A DNA stretch of 64,000 nt from Anaerobacillus arseniciselenatis (GCF_001865995.1 NZ_MLQQ01000058.1:60617-124616); one strand, 5' to 3'; shown: positions 20,406 to 30,146, counted from the first letter of the stretch. The notes: generated by a model not told the origin, from the letters alone. Translations and numbers: made by a program.

Positions 20406-21755
20406 ATGCTAAAGAAACATTTATTATTTCTAGCAGTAATACTTTTAGCATTTGCACTCGTTATTACAGGTTGTTCGACAGAAGAAGAAACAACTACTGA
20501 GCCTACAGATGCAGATACTTCACAACCTGATGCAGGTTCTGACGAGGGATCTGATGAAGCTTCAGATGAACCAGCCCAATTCACAGGCTTTTCATCAATC
20601 GAAGAAGCAGCTAATTCTGACAATTGGGCGCCATATTTCCCAGCTCAATACGCTACATGGACACAAACGAAAGAGTTACAAACAACAACTTATGGAGGTG
20701 CACTTGACGATAACGGTGAACTCCAAGATTATTTAACAATATATCCATTTTTAGTAACAAATTACGCTGGCTTCCCGTTCTCTGTTGATTACAATAGATC
20801 ACGTGGACATATGTATGCTTTAACTAGTGTAAACGAAACACAAAGACTTCCTGACTGGGAAAATCAGCGAAGAGCTGCATGTTTATCATGTAAGAGTACT
20901 GATGTTGTAGTCGGTATGGAAAAGTATGGAGATGACTTCTGGGGTAAGCCATACGCTGACGTTGTTGGAGAAAACACAATCGGCTGTCTAGATTGTCATG
21001 ATCAAAATGACGGTTCTTCTTTAAATGTTCCAAGGGATTACGTTTATGAGGCACTTGATCACGGTGGCTATACAAACGATCCTAGAGATCGTGCAGATTT
21101 AACATGTGCACAATGTCATGTTAACTATCACTTTGATGCTGAAACAACTAAAATCACTTTCCCATGGTCGACAGGTATGACTGTTGAAGCTCAACTTGAG
21201 CATTACAACGCTGAAATACGTTCCGATGAGTGGGAGCATGAAATTACTGGTGCTTTAATTGCTAAAATTCAACATCCAGAATATGAGTTATATTATGAAG
21301 GTAAAGAATTATCTGTGCATGCACAGATGGGCGTAGGTTGTAACGATTGTCATATGCCAACATTCACAGACGAAAATGGTGAAGAATTTACTTCTCACCA
21401 AAAGATGAGTCCACTACTTCATGTTGAAGAGTCTTGTCTAAGTTGTCACGGCGGTACGAGTGCAGATGAGCTTGTGGCAAGAACAGAAGGTGTACAAAAA
21501 GATGTTTATGAAAAACAAAACAGAATTGGTTATGATTTAGAAGAGTTTATTAACCAAGTAGGAGCTAAGATTGAAGATGGCAGCCTTGCTGGTGCAGAAC
21601 TTGAAGAAATCCAAGCCATTCATAGAGAAGCACAATTTTACTGGGATTACGTTTGGGTTGAAAACAGCAATGGGTTCCACAATGCGCCAGAAGCACACAG
21701 AATTCTCGATAACGCTGACGCACTAATCCAACAAGGAATGGAACTACTTAACTAA
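20406..21755 (+). CDS. nrfA: Pentahaem cytochrome c nitrite reductase (ammonia-forming) NrfA, lipoprotein form
   Basis: NrfA reduces nitrite to ammonium with six electrons outside the membrane. The 449-residue protein has a lipoprotein signal with lipobox Cys23 (VITGC) and an acidic, Thr/Ser-rich linker. The catalytic haem site is CLSCK at 159-163, whose lysine replaces the usual histidine ligand. Four CxxCH motifs follow at 194, 234, 312 and 344. The ALTSVNETQR and HQKMSPLLH regions are also typical. No nrfH lies next to it, so lipid anchoring and another quinol dehydrogenase may serve instead. It follows a two-component system and is closed by a strong terminator. Confidence 0.96.
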   Translation: MLKKHLLFLAVILLAFALVITGCSTEEETTTEPTDADTSQPDAGSDEGSDEASDEPAQFTGFSSIEEAANSDNWAPYFPAQYATWTQTKELQTTTYGGALDDNGELQDYLTIYPFLVTNYAGFPFSVDYNRSRGHMYALTSVNETQRLPDWENQRRAACLSCKSTDVVVGMEKYGDDFWGKPYADVVGENTIGCLDCHDQNDGSSLNVPRDYVYEALDHGGYTNDPRDRADLTCAQCHVNYHFDAETTKITFPWSTGMTVEAQLEHYNAEIRSDEWEHEITGALIAKIQHPEYELYYEGKELSVHAQMGVGCNDCHMPTFTDENGEEFTSHQKMSPLLHVEESCLSCHGGTSADELVARTEGVQKDVYEKQNRIGYDLEEFINQVGAKIEDGSLAGAELEEIQAIHREAQFYWDYVWVENSNGFHNAPEAHRILDNADALIQQGMELLN

Positions 21756-21785
21756 AACAACTTATTAATGTAAACTACCATCCCT

Positions 21786-21828
21786 TCAAAAAACCTTTCG
21801 GAAAGCAGTCCGAAAGGTTTTTTCTTAT
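21786..21828. terminator. Strong intrinsic terminator between nrfA and the methyltransferase gene
   Basis: AAAACCTTTCGGA and TCCGAAAGGTTTTTT form a perfect hairpin around AAGCAG. With A-runs and T-runs on both sides it can serve both converging genes. Confidence 0.95.
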
Positions 21829-21856
21829 TAGAAATAATAGACGAGTACTTTACTGT

Positions 21857-22471
21857 TTAGATGTCTTCCCTTCCTACTAGAGGTTTTTGAATCACCGCTT
21901 GTATTACATGACATAGTCCGGTATGATTTTCCCCTTCATAACGCTCAACTTCACCATAGAAAAAGTGAATAAATTTCCAATCACTAAAGGCCTCTAAAAA
22001 CATTTTAGGCTCATAAAGCAACTCAGTTATTTTAGGTCCACCAGTACCATATTCAATTTGTTTCGTCGAATAAACCTCGGTTACATATAATCCACCAGGT
22101 TTTAATGATTTCTTAATCCCTGCAAAAGTCTTCGTTTTTACTTCAGGTGGTAAATGACCAAATACTTTTACAATAGCATCCCATTTATTTTCATCCCACT
22201 CCACTATTTCCAAGTCATTTAACTTTGCATTTACAGTTACACCTTTCTCACTCGCTAGCTGTAATGTCTTTTCAATACCTACCTTTGAATAATCCCATGT
22301 AGTTACGTGATGACCTAGGCTTGCTAAGTAAGTAGCATTCCTACCTTCTCCTTCTGCGATTGCAAGGATTTTCCCTTTACTAATCCTCTTGCCCCACTCT
22401 TTAATAAACACATTTGCTTCTGTGCCAAAGAAATATCCTTCTTCATTAAATTTTTTATCCCATGGATTCAA
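21857..22471 (-). CDS. Class I SAM-dependent methyltransferase
   Basis: This cytoplasmic protein of about 204 residues has the SAM-binding motif AIAEGEGRNATYLASLG, the acidic end of strand 2 (TTWDYS) and the late motif LKPGGLYVTEVYS. It resembles small TehB/UbiE-like methyltransferases, and the substrate cannot be read. The TTG at 22471 (MNPWDKKF) lies eight bases after AGGAG, whereas a GTG three codons upstream sits within that site. It converges on nrfA and need not be related to it. Confidence 0.8.
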   Translation of the reverse strand: MNPWDKKFNEEGYFFGTEANVFIKEWGKRISKGKILAIAEGEGRNATYLASLGHHVTTWDYSKVGIEKTLQLASEKGVTVNAKLNDLEIVEWDENKWDAIVKVFGHLPPEVKTKTFAGIKKSLKPGGLYVTEVYSTKQIEYGTGGPKITELLYEPKMFLEAFSDWKFIHFFYGEVERYEGENHTGLCHVIQAVIQKPLVGREDI

Positions 22472-22493
22472 TAAAATCACTCCTATATATTTT

Positions 22494-22735
22494 CATGTAA
22501 AACTAACATGACGGCACAACCGTGAACAACATCTAAATGTAAAAGTCGGCCGCTTTTCTTCTCTTCGCTGTAAACCTCTATCGAGTTTTAGAGGCTCGTT
22601 CAGAAAATCGCCCTCCTTTTTTATATACAAAACCTCCATGACGATAATCGTCAGCATCTAAGATGTAAAAGTTCGTTGTTTTCTTTCCAACTTTCCCGAC
22701 TTTCGACCTTCCAACAAGCAAATTTCCCAACTTTT
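22494..22735. repeat. Composite dispersed element, copy 2
   Basis: A small ATGACGG/CCGT hairpin is followed by a long hairpin with core CCTCTATCGAGTTTTAGAGG and the tail GCTCGTTCAGAAAATCGCCC. A second small hairpin (ATGACGATAATCGTCAGCAT) and a CCAACTTTC tract (family D) end it. It occupies most of the gap between the methyltransferase gene and rsfA. Confidence 0.75.
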
Positions 22736-22879
22736 ATATGAAAAAACAATGAACTACATCTATTATTGTATCCTAACATAAACAACATTACAGCTATTAG
22801 AATTTCCTCATTCATAAGTAGTTTGCGAGATAATTCCCATTAGTTTAACAAGAATCTTATAAAAGTTCTGTAAAGCTAT

Positions 22880-22908
22880 GTATATTTCTTTTAAAAGCTG
22901 GCAAAAGT
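22880..22908 (+). promoter_or_regulatory. Candidate SigF-type forespore promoter of rsfA
   Basis: GTATA and GGCAAAAGT are separated by exactly 15 bases, matching the sigma-F pattern GYATA-N15-GGNNANANT at every fixed position. rsfA is known as a sigma-F-dependent prespore gene in B. subtilis. Confidence 0.75.
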
Positions 22909-22987
22909 ATTAGTAAATAATTAACAATTTCACTTAACAAAAAATTGCCTAGAAAAATAGAAACATACTTTAAGGAGATGATTTAAT

Positions 22988-23665
22988 ATGAAAATTAGAC
23001 AAGATGCTTGGTCATCAGAAGATGATCTTTTACTAGCAGAAACAGTATTAAGACACATTAGAGAAGGCGGCACTCAATTACAAGCTTTTGATGAGGTTGG
23101 CGATGAACTAAATCGTACCTCTGCAGCATGTGGATTTCGTTGGAATGCAGTTGTTAGAAATCAGTACAATGAAGCAATAAAACTAGCAAAAAAACAAAGA
23201 AAAGAAATGAAACGAAGATTATCCAATAGACCTACGACGATCCATTCTAAAATGAATACGCAAATGCAAACGTCCATCCAAGCTCCAATGCAAACAGCTT
23301 CGGATACAACGACCGATGTTAGTAACGAGAGATCTACTCACGGGCAAAGTATTAATTTAGGTGATGTTCTTAACTTTATTCAATCGTTAGCTACGAACGA
23401 AGGTAGCTCGTTACAATTAAAGAGAGAAAACGAGAAATTAATGAAAGAAAATTTACAATTAATGACTGAGAAAAAAGAGTTAGAAACGAAGCTATCAAAA
23501 GTGGAAAATGACTACAAAGTCGTCGAAGAAGACTATCAATCGTTAATTCAAATTATGAATCGCGCGAGAAGAATGGCTTTATTACAAGATGAAGAAGAGG
23601 AAATTCAAACAGCACCAAAGTTTAAAATGGACAAAAACGGAAATCTAGAAAAAATTGCAAAATAA
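22988..23665 (+). CDS. rsfA: Prespore-specific transcription regulator RsfA (Myb/SANT-like)
   Basis: RsfA tunes sigma-F-dependent gene expression in the forespore. The 225-residue protein begins with the family's conserved Myb-like domain (TRQDAW-type start MKIRQDAWSSEDDLLLAE, then RTSAACGFRWNAVVRNQY) in residues 1-60. A Met/Gln/Thr-rich linker follows, then a coiled coil at about 140-185 (KRENEKLMKENLQLM). The ATG has AAGGAG at ideal distance. A sigma-F-like promoter lies 80 bases upstream, which strongly supports the assignment. Confidence 0.92.
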   Translation: MKIRQDAWSSEDDLLLAETVLRHIREGGTQLQAFDEVGDELNRTSAACGFRWNAVVRNQYNEAIKLAKKQRKEMKRRLSNRPTTIHSKMNTQMQTSIQAPMQTASDTTTDVSNERSTHGQSINLGDVLNFIQSLATNEGSSLQLKRENEKLMKENLQLMTEKKELETKLSKVENDYKVVEEDYQSLIQIMNRARRMALLQDEEEEIQTAPKFKMDKNGNLEKIAK

Positions 23666-23671
23666 TAACAT

Positions 23672-23800
23672 AAAGAGGTTGGGACAAAAGTATCTGAAAC
23701 CACGCGGATCGTACTAAATATAGACAAGAAAGATTAATCGAATGTCTATATTTGGTGCCTAGCGGTGTCTGACACTTTATTTTGTCCCAGCCTCTTTTCT
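23672..23800. terminator. Nested hairpin element / bidirectional terminator between rsfA and lutC
   Basis: The outer arms AAGAGGTTGGGACAAAAGT and ACTTTATTTTGTCCCAGCCTCTTT are complementary. Inside them AAATATAGACA and TGTCTATATTT form a perfect 11-base inner stem. The element separates two convergent genes and carries T-runs, so it can terminate both. Its nested form is larger than a standard terminator and recalls a small mobile palindrome. Confidence 0.7.
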
Positions 23801-23865
23801 ATGCCTCATAAATGTCTAATACTTTATTTTGAGACTGAGCCTGTTCTAGTCTCGCTTGCGATCTA

Positions 23866-24585
23866 CTATTTATCTTCTACAATAATATACGTAGCTTTAA
23901 TCGGACCGTGTACACCGACAACTAAGTTTAACTCAATGTCAGCACTATTACTTGGGCCTGAAATAAAGTTAACACATGAAGGTACATTGCCTTTTTGAGC
24001 CATTTCATGTAGCTTTCTCGCTGCTTGAGACATTCTTGGTACAATTGTACTCTTTGGAATAATCGCCACATGAGTAGCTGGTAATAAACTTACTGAACGC
24101 CCCTTACCTTTATCACTTAATAAAACCACTGTCCCTGATTCTGCTAGAGTCATGTCAGAAAAAGTAATTCCAATGTTTGCACGTTCAGCAATTTTCATAT
24201 TTTCTTCAAACATTGTTGAATCCCAAACGTGAAATTCATTGCCTTCTTCATTAGAAAACTCTTCAAAAATATCATTTAAGTTATATTCATCAAAGCGTGG
24301 ATCTTTCCAGTTTACAATCGACTTTCCACCTAATTCATCGATTACTTCTTTTAAAACATTTGGTAAATTTTCAAGTTTCGTTACCTTTGCAGTAGTATGA
24401 ATTCGATCGCATTGTTCTACTAACTGCTCTAATAATTCGTCTTGATTCATTCCTTTAAATACCTCATACTGCGGTTGGTGTTTCCACTTAGGACGAGCAA
24501 CACCTTCCGTTTTACGCTCTCTACCTAGCGAGTTTGCAATTTTATTTAAAAATTTATCTTTATTATTAGTTTTTACAACCGACAT
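23866..24585 (-). CDS. lutC: Lactate utilization protein C (LutC)
   Basis: LutC is part of the LutABC iron-sulfur complex that oxidises L-lactate to pyruvate. The protein of about 239 residues is a single LUD domain (GITFSDMTLAESGTVVLLS, PATHVAIIPKSTIVP, CVNFISGPSNSADIE). The ATG at 24585 has AAAGGAGG at good spacing, so the longer frame to 24615 is rejected. It starts one base after the lutB stop, so translation is probably coupled. Confidence 0.95.
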   Translation of the reverse strand: MSVVKTNNKDKFLNKIANSLGRERKTEGVARPKWKHQPQYEVFKGMNQDELLEQLVEQCDRIHTTAKVTKLENLPNVLKEVIDELGGKSIVNWKDPRFDEYNLNDIFEEFSNEEGNEFHVWDSTMFEENMKIAERANIGITFSDMTLAESGTVVLLSDKGKGRSVSLLPATHVAIIPKSTIVPRMSQAARKLHEMAQKGNVPSCVNFISGPSNSADIELNLVVGVHGPIKATYIIVEDK

Positions 24586-24586
24586 G

Positions 24587-26017
24587 TTAGTTTCCTCCTT
24601 TATCACGGTTTTCAAACCATGTTCTGAACTTGTCTTTACCTTTACTTAGTTCAGGAAGGTCACGAATATCTGTCCATAGCTTCACTGGTCCTGGCCCATT
24701 TGTAATAAAACCATTGTTTGAATAAGGACCCATGACCGATGGAGCAGTTTTTGTTCCCATATTATATATACTTGGAGAAGACGCGGCAAAAGCGTAACCT
24801 TTCATAGCTAACTTTTCAGCAAAAGGAGCTTTTCCTTCTTGTTCGACCATCATTCTACGATGTTCAATTAATAAATTGTGTAACGGAATTTTTACAGGGC
24901 ACACATCTGTACACGCCGAACATAACGTTGAAGCATATGGTAACTCTTTCCACTCGTCATAGTCGCCTAATAACGGATTTAAAACCGCTCCGATTGGTCC
25001 TGGATAAATTGACCCATAAGAATGGCCACCGATATGGCGATAAACTGGACAAACGTTTATACAGGCTGCACAGCGAATACATTGAAGAGCTGATTGGAAT
25101 TGTGTTCCTAAAATTTTCGATCTTCCATTATCAACAACAACTAAATGAAACTCTTCTGGACCATCAACATCGCCTTCATCTTTCGGACCTGTTAAACCTG
25201 TAACATAACTTGTAAGCTTTTGACCTACTGCACTACGAGCGAGCATGCTAACTAAGACGTCTAGCTCTTCCCAAGTAGGGACAATTCTTTCCATTCCCAT
25301 AACCGTAATTTGGGTTTTCGGAATCGTCGTTGCCATTCTAGCATTTCCTTCGTTCGTTACTAGAGAAATAGAACCAGATTCTGCAACGGCAAAGTTACAT
25401 CCTGTAATACCTACTTCTGCTTCCAAGAAATCTTTACGCAACTGTTCTCTCGCAAAAAGCGCCATTTCTTCAGGATTAGATGTTTTCTTATAACCTCTTT
25501 TATCTTCAAACGTTTCGCGAATTTGCTCTCTATTTTTATGAAGAGCAGGTACAACAATATGCGAAGGTGGATCATGATCATCTAATTGTAAAATCCACTC
25601 ACCAAGGTCACTTTCTACGACATCACAGCCAATAGATTCAAGTGCTTGATTCATACTAATCTCTTCAGTGACCATTGATTTTGATTTAATAATCTTTTTT
25701 GCATTTTTGCTTGAAACAACATTTTTGATATATTCATTTGCTTCTTCAGCTGTTTCAGCAAAAAAGATTTTCCCGCCTCTTTTTTCTACGTTTTCAGCTA
25801 ACTGTTCTAAATAAAAGTCCAAGTTTTCCAGTGTGTGCTGACGTATTTCTTCAGCATGATTTCGCCATTCTTCCCAATCTCCTAGAGAACTAATTGAATC
25901 ACGACGGCGACCGTCAATACGTCCTTGTGCAGTAGCAACTGCTTTACGCATAAACTCGTTATTAATTCCTTTATCAACTCGTGTAAAGAAGTTTTCATCT
26001 CCAGTTTTTATTGCCAT
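24587..26017 (-). CDS. lutB: Lactate utilization iron-sulfur protein LutB
   Basis: This 476-residue iron-sulfur subunit of the L-lactate oxidation complex has an N-terminal LUD domain ([20 protein letters not shown]). Two ferredoxin-like 4Fe-4S motifs follow, [16 protein letters not shown] and [13 protein letters not shown], and a C-terminal DUF3390-like tail. It is the middle gene of lutABC, 13 bases after lutA. Confidence 0.96.
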   Translation of the reverse strand: MAIKTGDENFFTRVDKGINNEFMRKAVATAQGRIDGRRRDSISSLGDWEEWRNHAEEIRQHTLENLDFYLEQLAENVEKRGGKIFFAETAEEANEYIKNVVSSKNAKKIIKSKSMVTEEISMNQALESIGCDVVESDLGEWILQLDDHDPPSHIVVPALHKNREQIRETFEDKRGYKKTSNPEEMALFAREQLRKDFLEAEVGITGCNFAVAESGSISLVTNEGNARMATTIPKTQITVMGMERIVPTWEELDVLVSMLARSAVGQKLTSYVTGLTGPKDEGDVDGPEEFHLVVVDNGRSKILGTQFQSALQCIRCAACINVCPVYRHIGGHSYGSIYPGPIGAVLNPLLGDYDEWKELPYASTLCSACTDVCPVKIPLHNLLIEHRRMMVEQEGKAPFAEKLAMKGYAFAASSPSIYNMGTKTAPSVMGPYSNNGFITNGPGPVKLWTDIRDLPELSKGKDKFRTWFENRDKGGN

Positions 26018-26030
26018 TTATCTCACCGCC

Positions 26031-26750
26031 TTATCGACTATTTAATACTTCTGCAATATGCATTACTTTAATCGGTTTACCTTGACGATTAATTCTACCA
26101 CCGATATTCATTAAACAACCTAGATCTGCACCAATTAACACTTCTGAATCTGTATCTTCAATGTGTTGAACTTTTTCATTGACCATTTGTTCTGAAATCG
26201 GTACCATTTTCACTGAGAAAGTTCCACCAAAACCACAGCACTGTTCTTTATGTGGTAGTTCAGTAAATTGTAAGCCTTCTACATTTTTTAATAAAGTCAT
26301 AGGAGCTTCAGTTACTCCTAATAAGCGTGTCATATGACAAGATGTATGATATGTCGCTTTCGCATTTAGTTTAGCGTTTACATCTTTCACGTTTAAAACA
26401 TCTACGAGAAACTGTGTTAATTCAAAAGATTTGTTTTTCAGTTCTTCTGCTTTTTGCTTCCATTCTGGGTCATCTTCAAATAAATGCGGATACTCGTGTA
26501 ACATCGTTGTACATGATCCCGATGGTGATACTACGTACTCCGCATCCTTAAAAACATTAATCATATGCTTTGCAACATCTTTTGTTTCACGGTGATAGCC
26601 ACTATTGAAGGCTGGCTGTCCACAGCACGTTTGTTTTTTCGGAAAATCTACCTCACACCCAAAACGCTCAAGTATTTCAACTGTGCTTTTACCGACAGAC
26701 GCTGGATAAACAACATCTGCTAAACAAGTTAAAAATAACGAAACTTTCAT
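26031..26750 (-). CDS. lutA: Lactate utilization protein A (LutA)
   Basis: This 239-residue protein of the LutABC L-lactate oxidation complex has two cysteine-rich CCG domains. The first has [12 protein letters not shown] with an upstream CLADV, and the second has [12 protein letters not shown] with TSCHMTRL upstream. The ATG has GGGGGA upstream. It begins the lutABC operon, and a perfect palindrome resembling the LutR operator lies 34 bases before it. Confidence 0.96.
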   Translation of the reverse strand: MKVSLFLTCLADVVYPASVGKSTVEILERFGCEVDFPKKQTCCGQPAFNSGYHRETKDVAKHMINVFKDAEYVVSPSGSCTTMLHEYPHLFEDDPEWKQKAEELKNKSFELTQFLVDVLNVKDVNAKLNAKATYHTSCHMTRLLGVTEAPMTLLKNVEGLQFTELPHKEQCCGFGGTFSVKMVPISEQMVNEKVQHIEDTDSEVLIGADLGCLMNIGGRINRQGKPIKVMHIAEVLNSR

Positions 26751-26783
26751 TGTCTTTTCCCCCTAAATTTTAATAGGTGACCC

Positions 26784-26798
26784 GGTCATCAGATGACC
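26784..26798. promoter_or_regulatory. LutR-like operator upstream of lutA
   Basis: GGTCATCAGATGACC is a perfect 15-base inverted repeat of the form bound by FadR-family GntR regulators such as LutR. It lies between the lutA start and the AT-rich promoter region. A related site lies before lutP. No lutR gene is in the window. Confidence 0.65.
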
Positions 26799-27002
26799 TG
26801 AGTATTAATGAAACGAATAAAAAGATATTCGTTTTTTGAAAATAACTATAAACTAATATTGTATCCCTAACCTATTATAGTTCAATTGTAGGTTAGGTAA
26901 CAATACTTTTTTCAAAAAAGCACCTTGTTGTTTTGAAAAAAATTCTATTAAATTAGTAAAAGTTCAACTATATTACATCTTTATTTTACCCTATACCTAA
27001 GC

Positions 27003-27036
27003 AAAAGAAGAGGAGTTATCTCCCCCCTCTTCTTTA
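27003..27036 (-). terminator. Intrinsic terminator after lutP
   Basis: AAGAAGAGG and CCTCTTCTT pair around AGTTATCTCCCC, with a T-rich flank on the minus strand, 12 bases after the lutP stop. It separates lutP from lutABC. Confidence 0.85.
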
Positions 27037-27047
27037 ATATTAATTTC

Positions 27048-28634
27048 TTACATAATCATTAGTAATACAGTACCAGCGATACCGATCAACAGTCCATACA
27101 CCAATGCAGGAGCTAATGTTTTTCGGATAACTTCTCCTTCTTTACCAACAAGTCCAACAACCGCTAATGCAGAAACAACGTTGTGTACACAAATCATATT
27201 ACCAGCTGCTGAACCAGCTACTTGTTGAGCTAAAATGATGTTTGTATTTAACCCCGTCTCCATCGCTACACTATACTGGATTGGCGCAAAAGTAAGTGTT
27301 GATACCGTTGCACTACCTGTAATAAACGCACCTAGTATACCGACATAAGGAGCAACTAACGGCCATGCACCTCCGAGTGTTGTCGCTAATGATAGCGCGA
27401 TATATTCCGGCATACTGACGAGGTCGTTCATATTCATTCCTGAGTTAGAGAATACTTGTACGAGTGCTAATGTCGGAATAAGTGCTAATGCTGCACCTTT
27501 AACAGATCCAAGCGATTCTTTCGACGCTTTCGTAAAGCTTGAAAATTTACTTCTTTGTGTAAATACCGAAATGATAGCAGCTAACGTAAGAACAGCCCCT
27601 GGTGAATACAGAACTTGCCATGCTGAGCTGACCCCTTCTATCCCCATTACGTTGTTCCAACTTAAGTCAATAGCTGTTTGTGCAAACTCCTGAATTTGCG
27701 GAACAATTCTTGTTAATAGAAGTAAAGCAACAACAACAAAGTACGGGCTCCATGCAGATAACAGACTCATTTCTGATTTTTTCTCTTCAACTTTAAAGCC
27801 TTCCGCAAGAGCGTCTTGCCAAACAACTTTCGGAATAAGAATATTTTTCTTTGCCGTAATAGTAGCAACAGCTAAAGCAGTAATTGAAGCTAAAATCGAA
27901 ACGAATTCTGGTCCGAATGCCCAAGCATATACAGCTGCTGAAATACTGTAAGATGCACCTACAAGCAATGTCCACGGTAAAAGTGAAAATGCACTTGATA
28001 ACCCTTTTTTCTTTCCAAAAGCAATTGTTAAAACAAGAACTAAAATAAATGGAATTAATGTACCAACTAATAAATCCATTAATGTGATTAAAATTGCAAC
28101 GTCTTGAAACATTGCTAAGCCTGCACCTTCAATGTTAGCTAGACCAACAATAACTGGCGTACCAACAGCACCAAACGAAACGGCAGTACTATCGGCAATA
28201 AGTGCCGTTGCAGCTGCTGCTAAAGGGGTAAACCCTAGTGCAACAAGTAAAGGCCCAGTTACTGCTGCTGGTGTTCCAAAACCTGCCGCCCCTTCAATTA
28301 AACTCCCGAAAAGAAAAGCAACGATAACTACTTGAACACGCATGTCTGGCGAAATATTTCTAAAGCCCTCATTAATTCTATCAACTGCGCCTGTATGCTT
28401 TAGCGTGTTTAATAGAACAATCGCTCCGAATAAAATAAATAATATCGTTATCGCCCTATGTCCACCTTGTAAAATCGACGCAGTTAAGATATTGAAATCT
28501 AGCCCCCATACTGTGAATGCGAAGAAAATAACGATCAATGCACTAAATAGCATCCCTTTTTTTGCTGGCATTCTAAAAACAACTAAAAATAAAAACGGTG
28601 CGATAATGGCACTAAATGCTGCTAATAATTGCAT
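27048..28634 (-). CDS. lutP: L-lactate permease (LutP/LldP family)
   Basis: This 528-residue polytopic membrane protein of the lactate permease family (PF02652) imports L-lactate, probably with protons. About 12-14 hydrophobic segments and motifs such as [21 protein letters not shown] and [14 protein letters not shown] are diagnostic. It lies upstream of lutABC on the same strand with its own terminator and a LutR-like site in front, so both units are probably controlled together. Confidence 0.95.
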   Translation of the reverse strand: MQLLAAFSAIIAPFLFLVVFRMPAKKGMLFSALIVIFFAFTVWGLDFNILTASILQGGHRAITILFILFGAIVLLNTLKHTGAVDRINEGFRNISPDMRVQVVIVAFLFGSLIEGAAGFGTPAAVTGPLLVALGFTPLAAAATALIADSTAVSFGAVGTPVIVGLANIEGAGLAMFQDVAILITLMDLLVGTLIPFILVLVLTIAFGKKKGLSSAFSLLPWTLLVGASYSISAAVYAWAFGPEFVSILASITALAVATITAKKNILIPKVVWQDALAEGFKVEEKKSEMSLLSAWSPYFVVVALLLLTRIVPQIQEFAQTAIDLSWNNVMGIEGVSSAWQVLYSPGAVLTLAAIISVFTQRSKFSSFTKASKESLGSVKGAALALIPTLALVQVFSNSGMNMNDLVSMPEYIALSLATTLGGAWPLVAPYVGILGAFITGSATVSTLTFAPIQYSVAMETGLNTNIILAQQVAGSAAGNMICVHNVVSALAVVGLVGKEGEVIRKTLAPALVYGLLIGIAGTVLLMIM

Positions 28635-28735
28635 AATAACTCCCCCATATTAGTTCATACTGAAAAATAAAATATTAACCAAACCACCTTAACTAAACTT
28701 GCTTACCCCCTCTTATTAAAATTAACTTACCTTCT

Positions 28736-28750
28736 GATCATCTGACGAGT
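28736..28750. promoter_or_regulatory. Second LutR-like operator, upstream of lutP
   Basis: GATCATCTGACGAGT matches the lutA palindrome (read on the other strand) at 11 of 15 positions, including the central TCATCTGA. Apart from this and a terminator, the 335-base gap from 28635 to 28969 is AT-rich and empty. Confidence 0.5.
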
Positions 28751-28927
28751 CCTGTAAGCACTTTCATTATAAGTAACGTTCAAATTATTATCAATGCGTT
28801 CTTTAAATAAAACTTTAAACGTAGCAACTATTCAGTTATTAGTAAGAAATCTACATGGTTATTACGCTTGTTTTTTGTGCAATCACACAAATAGAATGTG
28901 GGAAAATTAGACAATAGACCAAACGGC

Positions 28928-28962
28928 ATGAAAAAAAGCTCGCCGGTTGACGAGCTTGTAAA
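28928..28962 (-). terminator. Intrinsic terminator after tcdA
   Basis: On the minus strand AAGCTCG and CGAGCTT pair around TCAACCGG, followed by TTTTTT. It lies just after the tcdA stop. Confidence 0.85.
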
Positions 28963-28969
28963 CGATAAT

Positions 28970-29731
28970 TCACCTCTGTATTTCTATATCTTTTAATAGG
29001 GAAGTAATTACATGTCCTGCCATTATCAGACCTGACACTGAAGGAACAAAAGCATTTGATGATGGTGGCATTTTCGCTTTGCGAATTGGAGATTCCTCTT
29101 GTGCATCTGATACAATTTCTTTTCGAATATCTTCACGAATTTTTATCGGTTGTTCGTCTGAAAATACAACATTAATTCCTTTATGAATTCCTTGTTTACG
29201 TAATTTTGTGCGAATTACTTTAGCGATTGGATCATAGCTCGTTTTAGATATATCTGCTATTCTCAACCGCGTAGGATCCATTTTATTCGCTACACCCATA
29301 CTCGAAATAATTGGGATATTTCTCTTTAAACATTCCTTCATTAAATGAATTTTATAAGAAATCGTATCTGAGGCATCAACCACAAAGTCGATACCATATT
29401 CAAAAAATGTTTCATACGTTTCCTCTGTATAAAACATCTTTAAAGCAATGACTTCACATTCGGGGTTTATGTCTGCAATACGATCCTTCATTAAATCTAC
29501 TTTCGGCTGACCTACTGTAGAAAGTAATGCATGTACTTGACGATTAACATTTGTAATATCGACATCGTCCTTATCTACTAATATAAGTCGTCCCACTCCA
29601 GAACGTGCCAAAGCCTCTGCCGAAAAAGACCCGACACCGCCAATACCGAGAACTGCAACCGTACTATTTTTTAAAACTCCTAACCCATCATGACCAATAG
29701 CAAGCTCATTTCTAGAAAACTGATGTAACAT
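28970..29731 (-). CDS. tcdA: tRNA threonylcarbamoyladenosine dehydratase TcdA (YrvM)
   Basis: TcdA is an E1-like ATP-dependent enzyme that converts t6A37 of tRNA to its cyclic form. The 253-residue protein has the adenylate-binding Rossmann motif GIGGVGSFSAEALARSG and the downstream VDKDDVDITNVNRQ. Further family motifs are VDASDTISYKIHL and MGVANKMDPTRL. A GGAGG site precedes the ATG. Its place between 6S RNA and aspS is as in B. subtilis. Confidence 0.93.
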   Translation of the reverse strand: MLHQFSRNELAIGHDGLGVLKNSTVAVLGIGGVGSFSAEALARSGVGRLILVDKDDVDITNVNRQVHALLSTVGQPKVDLMKDRIADINPECEVIALKMFYTEETYETFFEYGIDFVVDASDTISYKIHLMKECLKRNIPIISSMGVANKMDPTRLRIADISKTSYDPIAKVIRTKLRKQGIHKGINVVFSDEQPIKIREDIRKEIVSDAQEESPIRKAKMPPSSNAFVPSVSGLIMAGHVITSLLKDIEIQR

Positions 29732-29870
29732 AAAACTTTTGCTCCCTCCAAATCCTATTTACATACAACTAATTTAAAGTCTTATAAACAAATAGGAAAT
29801 CTATATTTTCCGATTTTGAATATACCATAAGCTATATTAAATGTAAATTTCCCAATTCTGTTTTTAAGTA

Positions 29871-30146
29871 TACAAAACGCTCATGACGCACTACCGTCAC
29901 CATCTAACATGGAAAAGAACGAGCAATTTCCCTCTCTTCGCTGTAAACCTCTATCGAGTTTTAGAGGCTCGTTCAGGAAATTACTCATTCTTTTTTTCAT
30001 ACAAAACCGAAATGAAAGTAACTGTCCCCACCTAATATGGAAAATACCGTTTTTCGATTTCTCTTCTCGACCTAACAAACAAACCACAAACCAACTAACC
30101 AACTTTCACACGAAAAAACCTAGGTTATCACTTTCTCCTAGGTAAA
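29871..30146. repeat. Composite dispersed element, copy 3, with CCAACTAACC tract and terminator hairpin
   Basis: A small ATGACG/CGTCA hairpin is followed by a long hairpin whose arms are GAACGAGCAATTTCC and GGAAATTACTCATTC, with core CCTCTATCGAGTTTTAGAGG. A TACAAAACC stretch and the family D tract (ACCAACTAACCAACTTT) follow. Right after the tract, ACCTAGG and CCTAGGT form a hairpin with a T-run on the minus strand at 30112-30146. Confidence 0.75.
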
